DNA from: Bacteroidota bacterium
GTDB lineage: Bacteria > Bacteroidota > Bacteroidia > NS11-12g > UBA955
Length of the DNA: 5,974 nucleotides
NCBI GenBank assembly: GCA_018969565.1
Contig: JAGWYC010000123.1
Span: 1-5,974, forward strand
Direction of reading: 5' to 3'
Under the pieces are notes generated by a model, which saw only the letters and a list, made by a program, of their open reading frames with translations, was not told the DNA's origin and made no database searches. Below, one piece after another: positions 1-5,974 of the stretch. The number at the start of each line of letters is the position of its first letter. The first letter of the stretch is position 1. The position numbers and the translations under genes were made by a program.

Positions 1-2
1 AC

Positions 3-704
3 GCTACTAATTTTAACAAAGCCAAGCTCAAGGACCGCCTGCAACTGGAGCAGGTTCCGACAGCGGGTATGCACTATTTCGTCAGTGCGTTCAGTCGTCC
101 GCTGTTGCCGGTAATCACCGGGGCGCATCCGAAGCGTATAGAACTCATGCACTGGGGTTTGATTCCTTCCTGGGTGAAAAACAAAGCACTGGCGGAAGAA
201 TTATCAGTAAGGGCTTTTAACGCGCGGGGTGAATCGCTGGCGGAGAAACCCATGTTCCGTGGTTCCTTCCGTCAGCAGCGCTGTCTGGTACCCGCTGCCG
301 GGTTTTTTGAATGGCGGGAACAGGACGGACAAAAGTTTCCTTTCTTCATCCGGCATACCGAAGGGGATGTGATGGTGTTCGGCGGATTATGGGCTGAATG
401 GGTGGACCCCGAAACCGGTGAACTGCTGCACAGCTTCAGCATTGTTACCTGCGGAGCCAATGATTTGCTGGCCTACATACACAACGGGAAGCTGCGCATG
501 CCCTTGGTCCTGGACAAGCAGCATGAAGATTTGTGGCTGCACGGCAGCGAGGAACAGGCTTCTGCCTGTATCAAACCATACAGCGGTAATAACCTCGAAG
601 CCTTTCCGGTTTCAAAGCTGGCCTCTATGGCGCGTATGAACCGGGATGTTCCTGAAGTGCAGGAAGCCTGTACCTACGAAGCCCTTCATCTGCCCTGGAA
701 TTAA
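3..704 (+). CDS. SRAP domain protein (YedK/HMCES type), 5' end truncated by window
   Basis: This is a SOS-response-associated peptidase (SRAP) family protein. Members act in the cytoplasm on abasic sites in single-stranded DNA, forming a protective DNA-protein crosslink through an N-terminal Cys exposed by removal of Met1. The reading frame is open from base 3 with no stop, giving 233 visible residues. The ATG at 69 is probably internal, because the 22 residues before it (ATNFNKAKLKDRL...) look like normal family sequence. The usual MCGR start and the catalytic Cys2 therefore lie outside the window. Visible family landmarks are MHWGLIPSWVK, FNARGES (active-site Asn region), RCLVPAAGFFEW (active-site Glu before Trp) and YIHNGKLRMPLVL (active-site His region). 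The product ends at TAA 702-704, 13 bp from the convergent DUF4249 gene, with no terminator hairpin between them. The family assignment is firm; the role in repair is taken from characterised members. Confidence 0.93.
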   Translation, partial: ATNFNKAKLKDRLQLEQVPTAGMHYFVSAFSRPLLPVITGAHPKRIELMHWGLIPSWVKNKALAEELSVRAFNARGESLAEKPMFRGSFRQQRCLVPAAGFFEWREQDGQKFPFFIRHTEGDVMVFGGLWAEWVDPETGELLHSFSIVTCGANDLLAYIHNGKLRMPLVLDKQHEDLWLHGSEEQASACIKPYSGNNLEAFPVSKLASMARMNRDVPEVQEACTYEALHLPWN

Positions 705-717
705 GAGGCAGGAATGT

Positions 718-1599
718 TCAGGGAATCACAATGCTGCCGCTGCTGACCGCGCTCATGCAGAAAAAGCCATTGGCCTTCACCGTTGATTTCGGGTTCAGGT
801 TGAACACATTGCTCTTTACATTGGCAGGAATGGTGGCGAACAAGCCGGCATTCTGCAATTGCTGCCGCACTTCCGTGAAGAAATACAAGGTTTCCGGAGT
901 GATGGAGTGAATTTCCACGCGGATGCGGTCGCCGCTCTTATAGGGTTTCTGGAAATCGTTCAGGGCGAGGTAGCGGATGGGCACAATGAAGGGAATGCCA
1001 TCAGAACCCGCATTGGGGCTGAAGGCGCCGTCATAGGCCAGATTCAGTTCAGTCACCTTGTTGCGCATCGCACCGTTTATGAAGGTTTTGATCCAATAAC
1101 AGTCGCCTTTTCCGGGCAGGTCCTTTGCGCCGAGTTCCACGTATTGCCCGGCCTTCACTCCCAAGCGTTCTTTTTCCTTTACCAGGCTCAGCGAATCCAC
1201 CGGAGCAGTGGGGTGCATGGTACTGCCGGATATGAAGGTATCCGCACCGATAATCACCGCGAGAATGTAATCATGACCCACGCGGAACGTATCGCCGGTG
1301 CTGCGATTAGGGGTGAAGGTGTAGGTTCCCTTGCCACGGTCGCTGAAGAAGTACACCTTGAAATCTGTAGAGTCAAAGATGGCCACCTGGGCACCTTCCA
1401 CACCGGGAATGGTGGAAGGGTCGTTGTTGAAGGGGATGCTTCGGGTGATGCGGATGGTTTGCTCGGAATCGGAGTTGTTGACAAACGCATCAATCGTGTA
1501 CTGCGGCATGCCGTCTGCGAGGTTTATATCGTAGGGACGTTCGCAGGCAACGAGAAACAGACTTGCGCAAACAGTAAGGAACGGGATAGTACGCATCAT
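718..1599 (-). CDS. DUF4249 family lipoprotein, partner of the upstream TonB-dependent receptor
   Basis: This 293-residue protein starts MMRTIPFLTV and has a lipoprotein signal with lipobox LVAC, so Cys19 should be lipidated. The second Met (codon at 1594-1596) is an equally possible start. The mature part begins CERPYDINL and shows the beta-rich pattern of the Bacteroidota family DUF4249: an early QYTIDAFVNN...QTIRITRS segment, a GAQVAIFDS strand, a central YWIKTFING segment, and a C-terminal NVKSNVFNLNP...ANGFFCMSAVSSG block. Length fits the family. Its ATG lies 4 bp after the receptor stop codon, so the two are almost certainly co-transcribed and perhaps translationally coupled. DUF4249 genes are typically found beside TonB-dependent receptors that lack a SusD partner. 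A SusD-like, surface-exposed substrate-binding role is therefore inferred, not shown, and no ligand can be named. I see no clear acidic lipoprotein-export signature directly after the Cys. Confidence 0.85.
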   Translation of the reverse strand: MMRTIPFLTVCASLFLVACERPYDINLADGMPQYTIDAFVNNSDSEQTIRITRSIPFNNDPSTIPGVEGAQVAIFDSTDFKVYFFSDRGKGTYTFTPNRSTGDTFRVGHDYILAVIIGADTFISGSTMHPTAPVDSLSLVKEKERLGVKAGQYVELGAKDLPGKGDCYWIKTFINGAMRNKVTELNLAYDGAFSPNAGSDGIPFIVPIRYLALNDFQKPYKSGDRIRVEIHSITPETLYFFTEVRQQLQNAGLFATIPANVKSNVFNLNPKSTVKANGFFCMSAVSSGSIVIP

Positions 1600-1603
1600 G
1601 GGT

Positions 1604-3961
1604 TCAGAAATTAAAATTGTAGGAAACGGCAGGAATTACAGAGCCCACCACGATGAACTTCACCCCCTGGAAGCGGTTGGGGTCGTTGGGATTTGTGCGG
1701 AAATACACACTGTAAGGATTCTTTCTTGAATAGGCATTGTATACACCGAACACCCATTCGCTGCGCCATTTTTCGGTCTGTTTGCCTTTCATGGTGGCGC
1801 TGAAATCCAAACGGTTATAGGCAGGGTTTCGGGCATTGTTGCGGGCTCCGAAGGTGTTATGCGGGATGTTCAGGCCCTGCACCTGATACAGGTTAGTGGG
1901 GAAGGTTGCGGGCGTGCCGGAGCTGAACACGAAGCTGGCACCCAGATCCCACTTCTTGTTCAGGGCATAGCTGGCCACGATATACAAATTGTGCAGGCGG
2001 TCAAAACGGGTAGGAAACCAGTCGTTGTTGTTGATGCCACGCACCCGTCGCTCACTTCTGGACAGGGTATAGCTGATCCAGCCGTTGAGTTTGCCGCTGT
2101 TCTTCTTCACATAAAATTCAGCGCCGTAGGCCCTACCGGTTCCGTAGAGCAGGTCGCCCTCCAGGTATTCGTTCAGCAGCAGGTCGGCGCCGTCAATGTA
2201 ATCCACCTGATTGTACAGGTCTTTGTAATACACTTCTGCGGAAGCCTCTATATCGTCGTTCTTGCCAAAGTTGCGGAAATAGCCCAGCGCGAACTGGTCT
2301 GCAATCTGCGGCTTGATGTTGTTGGTGCTGGGTGTCCATACATCCAACGGCGAAGAGGCGGCAGTATTGCTCAACAGGTGCAGGTACTGGGCCATACGGT
2401 TATAGCTGAGCTTCAGCGATGATTGACTGTTGATTTGATATTTCACCGCCAGTCGTGGTTCCCAGTTCTGGTAGAAGGCCATGCTTTTATTTCGTCCGAA
2501 ATTCACAGCGCTGTCAAAGGTTTTGCGGTAGCCGGTGAACAAGGGTGCGGAATAATAGTAAGCCTTTCCCTTGCCCAGGTAATCGAAACTGCTCCAGCGC
2601 ATGCCGTAGCGCAGCATCCAGCGCTTGCCCAGGGTCTGGTCGTTGCTTACATACAGCGCGTTTTCCCAGGCATAGCGGTCGGGCAGGCTGAAGTTGAAGG
2701 TGCCTTGTGCCTGCTTTGAAGTAGCACGCCCCGGGCGGAACACGTAGTAGGTACTTTGTCCGCCGAAGGTGACCGTGTTTTTGGCATTGGCATACCAGGT
2801 AAACTCGGGCTTGAAGCTGTAATTGAAGATATTGCTGTACCAGTCGAAGCTGTTAGTGCGGTCGCCGAAGCCAAGATTATAGTCGTACTTGGAGTAGTAA
2901 TAAGTCATATTCATGAACAGCTTATCGCTGTACACATGGTTCCAGCGGGTGCTCAGGGTGGTATTTCCCCAGATGAACTTGACTTGTGTACCGGCCCCAA
3001 ACACGTCGTTGCCTTTATAACCAGCGATATAGAGTCGGTCTTTCTTACCGAGGATGAAGTTCATTTTCCCGCTCAGGTCATAAAAGTTGAAGCGGCTGTC
3101 TTTCAGGTCCTTGTTTTTGAGCAGTAAGGGTTTGGCCAGCACGTCGATATAGCTTCTGCGGGCAGCCACGATGAAGGAGGCTTTGTTTTTGATGAGCGGC
3201 CCTTCCACATTCAGTCGGCTGAAGATGGTGCCAATGCCGCCGCTGCCCTGGATTTCTTTTTTGTTGCCGTCTTTGCTGCGTACATCCACCACTGATGAAA
3301 GGCGGCCGCCGTAGTTGGCGCTGATGCCGCCTTTGACCAGTTGCACATCTTTCACCACATCGGGGTTAAAAATGCTGAAGAATCCGAACAAGTGGCTGCT
3401 GTTGAACACCGGAGCCTCGTCCAGCAGGATCAGGTTTTGGTCGGTGCTGCCTCCACGCACATTGAAGCCACTGGACCCTTCTCCAACGGTGCTTACGCCG
3501 GGCAACAACTGTATGGAGCGGACTACATCCACTTCACCCAAAAAGGCGGGTATTTTCTTGATGGCCTGGCCGCTGAGGCGGTTGGTGCTCATGTCAATTT
3601 TGCGCACATTATCCTGCTTGCTGCGACTTTTGATGGTCACTGTTTCGAGTTGCAGGCTGCTTTTAACCAGTTCGACCACAAGGCTCGTGTCTTTCAGGAT
3701 ATTGAACGAAATTTCTCTGGTGTCGAAGCCGCCGAAGCTCACAGTAAGGTTCACTTTTCCGGTGGGAACCGTGAGGCTGAAGAATCCGTAGGCATTGGTG
3801 GAAACGGATTTACGGGTGCTTTCTTCTGAAATCTGGGCATTAATTATTTCTTCGCCGCTGCTGGCTTCGCGCACATAGCCACTGATGGTGACATTTTGGG
3901 CTTCCAGGGCAGCATGCGAGAGCAGGAATATTGAAAACAGTAGAGAATATGAGAACTTCAT
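1604..3961 (-). CDS. TonB-dependent outer-membrane receptor with carboxypeptidase-regulatory-like N-terminal domain
   Basis: This 785-residue outer-membrane protein imports an unknown ligand using TonB-ExbBD energy. I place the start at the ATG 3959-3961, because MKFSYSLLFSIFLLSHAALEA is a good signal peptide. The frame continues 46 codons further upstream, but that stretch is not family-like and overlaps the divergent gene start. Predicted signal peptidase I cleavage is after Ala21, leaving Gln22 at the mature N-terminus. Residues about 22-100 form the CarboxypepD_reg-like beta-sandwich (VTISGYVREASSGEEI, NAYGFFSL). A TonB-box-like LETVTIKS lies near 105-112. The plug spans about 115-230, with LPGVSTVGEGSSGFNVRGG, LLDEAPVFNSSH, VQLVKGG and YGGRLSSVVDVR. 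The remainder is the aromatic, strand-rich barrel ending in the terminal Phe of SYNFNF. The VYNAYSRKNPYSVYFR block near the end resembles receptors paired with DUF4249 proteins. I see no cysteine and no STN signalling domain, so no FecR/sigma coupling is indicated. Confidence 0.93.
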   Translation of the reverse strand: MKFSYSLLFSIFLLSHAALEAQNVTISGYVREASSGEEIINAQISEESTRKSVSTNAYGFFSLTVPTGKVNLTVSFGGFDTREISFNILKDTSLVVELVKSSLQLETVTIKSRSKQDNVRKIDMSTNRLSGQAIKKIPAFLGEVDVVRSIQLLPGVSTVGEGSSGFNVRGGSTDQNLILLDEAPVFNSSHLFGFFSIFNPDVVKDVQLVKGGISANYGGRLSSVVDVRSKDGNKKEIQGSGGIGTIFSRLNVEGPLIKNKASFIVAARRSYIDVLAKPLLLKNKDLKDSRFNFYDLSGKMNFILGKKDRLYIAGYKGNDVFGAGTQVKFIWGNTTLSTRWNHVYSDKLFMNMTYYYSKYDYNLGFGDRTNSFDWYSNIFNYSFKPEFTWYANAKNTVTFGGQSTYYVFRPGRATSKQAQGTFNFSLPDRYAWENALYVSNDQTLGKRWMLRYGMRWSSFDYLGKGKAYYYSAPLFTGYRKTFDSAVNFGRNKSMAFYQNWEPRLAVKYQINSQSSLKLSYNRMAQYLHLLSNTAASSPLDVWTPSTNNIKPQIADQFALGYFRNFGKNDDIEASAEVYYKDLYNQVDYIDGADLLLNEYLEGDLLYGTGRAYGAEFYVKKNSGKLNGWISYTLSRSERRVRGINNNDWFPTRFDRLHNLYIVASYALNKKWDLGASFVFSSGTPATFPTNLYQVQGLNIPHNTFGARNNARNPAYNRLDFSATMKGKQTEKWRSEWVFGVYNAYSRKNPYSVYFRTNPNDPNRFQGVKFIVVGSVIPAVSYNFNF

Positions 3962-4097
3962 TCGGTGCAATGTATTAATGAAACAAGGAATTCCACCGCA
4001 GGTTTTCGGTATAGCGTTCTTTTTTAAGGTCAGAAGCCTTGCAGTAAGACCTGAGGGACGCATTAGCCACATTGTTTTGGCTAAATTTGCGGCAGCC
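3962..4097. other. Divergent intergenic region between receptor and glutaminyl-cyclase-like genes
   Basis: This 136-bp stretch separates the two divergent transcription units and should hold both promoters. On the + strand there is one good match to the Bacteroidota -7 consensus (TAnnTTTG) at 4082-4089. On the minus strand, upstream of the receptor, I find no convincing -7/-33 pair; TACATTG close to the start is only a partial match. A run of six T at 4020-4025 is followed by weak inverted repeats: AAGG 4026-4029 with CCTT 4037-4040, and AGGTC 4027-4031 with GACCT 4048-4052. They are too short to call an operator. Confidence 0.5.
4082..4089 (+). promoter_or_regulatory. Possible Bacteroidota-type -7 promoter element
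   Basis: TAAATTTG matches the Bacteroidota sigma-ABfr -7 consensus TAnnTTTG at every fixed position. It ends 8 bases before the ATG at 4098, so a transcript starting at the usual distance would have almost no 5' leader. No TTG/TTTG was found at the expected -33 spacing (about 19-21 bp upstream), which weakens the call. The nearest one (4072-4074) is too close. Confidence 0.3.
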
Positions 4098-4134
4098 ATG
4101 TTCCATCATTCAAACAGTTTTGCAGCCATGTTCC
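4086..4134 (+). repeat. Imperfect tandem duplication carrying two in-frame start codons
   Basis: The first copy (4086-4104) is TTTGC + GGC + AGCCATGTTCC. The second copy (4119-4134) is TTTGC + AGCCATGTTCC. They differ only by the 3-base GGC, so both ATGs (4098 and 4128) are in the same frame. The shared 13-base block GCAGCCATGTTCC recurs with a period of 30 bp. The repeat gives the peptide echo FAAAMF...FAAMF at the start of the lipoprotein signal. It may be a small replication-slippage duplication; chance is not excluded. Confidence 0.6.
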
Positions 4135-5114
4135 TCAGCGCTGTATTGCTCCTCGGAGCCTGCAATTCGGGGAAACAGACTGCAACAGATGCTGATGCAG
4201 CCGTCTCCGACTCGCTGATTATAGCGACCCATCCGACTTTTTCAGGTGATAGTGCCTATCGCTTTGTGTCGGAACAGGTGGCGTTTGGTCCGCGTATTCC
4301 AAATACCCGCGCCCATGCCCGTTGCGCAGATTATCTGTATCAGAAGTTGCGTGAACTTTGCGATACCGCACTGATTCAGCAAGGGCTCGACACCACTTAC
4401 GACGGAACACCCCTGGTGATGAAGAACATCATTGGCTCTTTCAACCCCTCCGCTAAAAACAGAATCCTGCTATGTGCCCATTGGGATACCCGCCCCTTCG
4501 CCGATCAGGATCCTGCCGAACCCAACGCGTTGTTTGATGGTGCCAATGACGGAGGCAGTGGTGTGGGTGTGCTGCTGCAACTGGCTAACATAATCAGGAA
4601 TAAGCCGCTGGAACATATTGGGGTGGATATTGTGTTCTTTGATGCTGAAGACTGGGGTGATCCTACAGGAGGCGTGAAGAATTCTTATTGCCTCGGCTCC
4701 CAGTATTGGGCGAAAAACCCTCACGTGTCAGGCTACAAGGCGCTGTACGGTGTTTTGCTGGATATGGTGGGAGGTAAAGATGCGCTGTTTGCCTGGGAAG
4801 GCAACAGCCTGGGAAGAGCCAGGGAATTGGTATTCCGCATCTGGAACATGGCCGGTAAGCTCGGCTATGGCAAACACTTCATCAATTTAGATCGCGGTCC
4901 CATCGTAGATGATCATATCTATGTGATGGGCCTGCTGGGTATTCCCATGGTGGACATTATCCAGTATGACCCCAATACATCGAGCAGATTTGCATCGTAC
5001 TGGCATACCAAATCAGACAATATGGCCTCTGTGGACCCGGCTACCCTAAAGGCGGTTGGCGCTACCTTATCGGCTCTGCTTTATTCAGAAAACCAGCAAT
5101 GGAAACCACAATAA
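4098..5114 (+). CDS. M28 family / type II glutaminyl-peptide cyclotransferase-like lipoprotein
   Basis: This 338-residue exported zinc enzyme probably converts N-terminal Gln to pyroglutamate on envelope and secreted proteins. With the start at ATG 4098 it has lipobox LGAC, so Cys22 is lipidated. The alternative ATG 4128 leaves only 11 residues before the Cys, too short for a signal. The n-region has no Lys or Arg, which is unusual; a TTG start at 4077 would add a Lys. M28 fold landmarks are CAHWDTRPFAD (H128, D130), DGANDGGSGVG (D151, predicted zinc ligand), FFDAEDWG (E184 catalytic base, D185 zinc ligand), LLDMVGG (D222), DDHI (D271-H273) and YWHTKSDN (W302, H303 zinc ligand). The WHT motif, the DDH motif and the CLGSQYW...NPHV segment fit the animal-like glutaminyl cyclases of Bacteroidota (Porphyromonas type) better than aminopeptidases. 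An aminopeptidase function remains possible. The gene overlaps bshB1 by 16 bp. Confidence 0.88.
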   Translation: MFHHSNSFAAMFLSAVLLLGACNSGKQTATDADAAVSDSLIIATHPTFSGDSAYRFVSEQVAFGPRIPNTRAHARCADYLYQKLRELCDTALIQQGLDTTYDGTPLVMKNIIGSFNPSAKNRILLCAHWDTRPFADQDPAEPNALFDGANDGGSGVGVLLQLANIIRNKPLEHIGVDIVFFDAEDWGDPTGGVKNSYCLGSQYWAKNPHVSGYKALYGVLLDMVGGKDALFAWEGNSLGRARELVFRIWNMAGKLGYGKHFINLDRGPIVDDHIYVMGLLGIPMVDIIQYDPNTSSRFASYWHTKSDNMASVDPATLKAVGATLSALLYSENQQWKPQ

Positions 5115-5827
5115 ACCTGGACATACTCGCCTTTGGCGCGCATCCTGACGATGTGGAGCTGAGTGCCTCAGGAACGCTTTTAAGGCAGAAATCGCTGGGC
5201 AATAGCATTGGCATTGTGGATCTTACCGCCGGAGAACTGGGAACCCGAGGTACTGCGGAAACCCGGGCAGCGGAAGCTGCCGCGGCCTCGGCTATTCTTG
5301 GCCTGAGCGCCCGCGAAAACCTCGGCTTTGCCGATGGATTCTTCGCCAACGACAAAGAGCATCAACTGGCTATTGTTAAAATCATTCGTAAATACCGTCC
5401 GCGGGTGGTTCTTGCTAATGCCATTTCTGACAGGCACCCCGACCATGGACGAGCCGCAGAGTTGGTTGCCCGTGCCTGTTTTCTGGCAGGTTTGCGACGC
5501 ATAGAAACCTGGATGAAAGACCAGGTCCAGGAAGCCTGGCGCCCGGAGCAAGTGTTTCACTACATACAGGACCGGCATGCCAAACCCGATTTTATCGTGG
5601 ACATCACCCCTTTCTGGGAAGGAAAGATGAAGGCCATCCGCGCTTTTGCCACACAGTTCCACAACCCGGATGCAGGAGAACCAGAAACTCCGATTTCCGG
5701 CAAGGATTTTATCCATTTTCTGGAAGCACGTGCCCGGGAAATGGGGCGCATTTCGGGCGTGGAGTTTGCAGAAGGGTTTCATGCACAGCGCTCGCTGATG
5801 GTGCATGATTTGTCTCAGCTCCGCTGA
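5099..5827 (+). CDS. bshB1: Bacillithiol biosynthesis deacetylase BshB1 (LmbE/PIG-L family)
   Basis: This 242-residue cytoplasmic zinc hydrolase is predicted to remove the acetyl group from N-acetylglucosaminyl-malate, the second step of bacillithiol synthesis between BshA and BshC. The LmbE/PIG-L signature is clear: GAHPDDVEL near the N-terminus (H15 and D18 predicted zinc ligands, D17 predicted catalytic base), TAGELGTRGTAETRAAEA at 43-60, and DRHPDHGRAA with H116 as third ligand. The IPR-like C-terminal part has QFHNPD and the family-typical FHAQRSLMVHDL end. Length and colinearity fit BshB1 rather than mycothiol enzymes. The start at 5099 fits the family N-terminus (NLDILAFGAHPDD). It lies inside the last codons of the cyclase gene in another frame, overlapping by 16 bp, so translation may be coupled; an A-rich stretch rather than a Shine-Dalgarno precedes it. 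bshA and bshC are not in the window. Confidence 0.92.
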   Translation: METTINLDILAFGAHPDDVELSASGTLLRQKSLGNSIGIVDLTAGELGTRGTAETRAAEAAAASAILGLSARENLGFADGFFANDKEHQLAIVKIIRKYRPRVVLANAISDRHPDHGRAAELVARACFLAGLRRIETWMKDQVQEAWRPEQVFHYIQDRHAKPDFIVDITPFWEGKMKAIRAFATQFHNPDAGEPETPISGKDFIHFLEARAREMGRISGVEFAEGFHAQRSLMVHDLSQLR

Positions 5828-5868
5828 ACAACACAAATAAATCCTCGCGCAGGTCGTTATAGGATACC

Positions 5869-5974
5869 ATGAGAATCTTTTTAGTGGGCATTGTGTATTT
5901 TTTTTATGGCTCTTATGGTTCGGCTCAGTCAGGGACTATAGCGCAATTAATGACCCTGAAACCCGAAATTGTGG
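5869..5974 (+). CDS. Secreted protein of unknown function, 3' end truncated by window
   Basis: An ATG at 5869 opens a frame that runs without a stop to the window edge, giving 35 complete codons. It starts MRIFLVGIVYFFYGSYGSAQ. That is a basic N-terminus, a hydrophobic core and a likely signal peptidase I site after Ala19, leaving Gln20 as the mature N-terminus. There is no Cys, so it is not a lipoprotein. The visible mature part (QSGTIAQLMTLKPEIV) is too short to assign a family. The gene follows bshB1 by 41 bp on the same strand with no terminator between them, so read-through from the cyclase/bshB1 unit is possible. A run of eight T (5898-5905) lies in the signal-peptide core. Confidence 0.7.
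   Translation, partial: MRIFLVGIVYFFYGSYGSAQSGTIAQLMTLKPEIV

Noticed and set aside
690..760. A bidirectional terminator between the convergent SRAP and DUF4249 genes
   Set aside because: The gap is only 13 bp and I find no stable inverted repeat with a flanking T tract there.
859..1614. A 251-codon open frame on the + strand, opposite the DUF4249 gene
   Set aside because: It lies fully antisense to a well-supported lipoprotein gene, has no recognisable domain, and reads like a reverse-complement shadow.
1859..3127. Three open frames on the + strand opposite the receptor gene (1859-2422, 2423-2719, 2756-3127)
   Set aside because: They are antisense to the conserved barrel-coding region, give low-complexity Val/Ala/Gly/Gln-rich peptides, and have no start context or family features.
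3315..3829. Two overlapping + strand open frames opposite the plug and N-terminal domain of the receptor
   Set aside because: The opposite strand encodes clear plug motifs; these frames are a by-product of its codon use.
4026..4052. Inverted repeats AAGG/CCTT and AGGTC/GACCT near a T run, as a terminator or operator
   Set aside because: The arms are 4-5 bp, and the T run lies on the wrong side of the hairpin for a terminator on either useful strand.
3885..4097. An N-terminal extension of the cyclase starting at 3885 or 3978
   Set aside because: It would overlap the receptor coding start or place about 40 or more residues before the lipoprotein signal, which is not compatible with export.
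3962..4099. A 46-residue N-terminal extension of the receptor starting at 4099
   Set aside because: It would bury the clear signal peptide that starts at 3961, and its start codon overlaps the divergent gene's ATG (shared CATG).
5180..5836. A 218-codon minus-strand open frame opposite bshB1
   Set aside because: It is antisense to a gene with complete LmbE/PIG-L zinc motifs and has no family resemblance of its own.

Overview
The window reads as a stretch of a Bacteroidota chromosome. The evidence is a TonB-dependent receptor with an N-terminal carboxypeptidase-regulatory-like domain, a DUF4249 lipoprotein directly behind it, a type II glutaminyl-cyclase-like M28 lipoprotein, a BshB1-type bacillithiol deacetylase, and the lack of Shine-Dalgarno-like sequences before the starts. 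The base composition is moderate, with no strong AT or GC bias. A Chitinophagales- or Sphingobacteriales-like member is my guess, but the sequence does not settle the order or genus. I see no mobile elements, CRISPR arrays or RNA genes.

Layout. At the left edge (up to 704, + strand) lies an SRAP/YedK (HMCES-type) DNA-protein crosslink repair protein whose N-terminus is cut off by the window. It converges, with a 13-bp gap, on a two-gene minus-strand unit: a TonB-dependent receptor (start at 3961, end at 1604) followed after 4 bp by a DUF4249 lipoprotein (1599 to 718). From a 136-bp divergent intergenic region, a second unit runs on the + strand: an M28/glutaminyl-cyclase-like lipoprotein (4098-5114), bshB1 (5099-5827, overlapping it by 16 bp), and the first 35 codons of a secreted protein (from 5869) that runs off the right edge.

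How the genes may work together. The receptor and DUF4249 lipoprotein look like an outer-membrane import pair analogous to SusC/SusD, with unknown ligand. The M28 protein has the residue pattern of bacterial type II glutaminyl cyclases. Such enzymes are thought to convert the N-terminal Gln left by signal peptidase I in many exported Bacteroidota proteins into pyroglutamate. Both signal-peptidase-I-type secreted proteins in the window (the receptor and the right-edge fragment) have a predicted Ala|Gln cleavage junction, so both are plausible substrates of the cyclase encoded between them. BshB1 belongs to cytoplasmic low-molecular-weight thiol synthesis and has no obvious functional tie to the cyclase beyond its overlapping position. 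The rest looks like ordinary Bacteroidota housekeeping and envelope genes; I do not see a clearly novel system.
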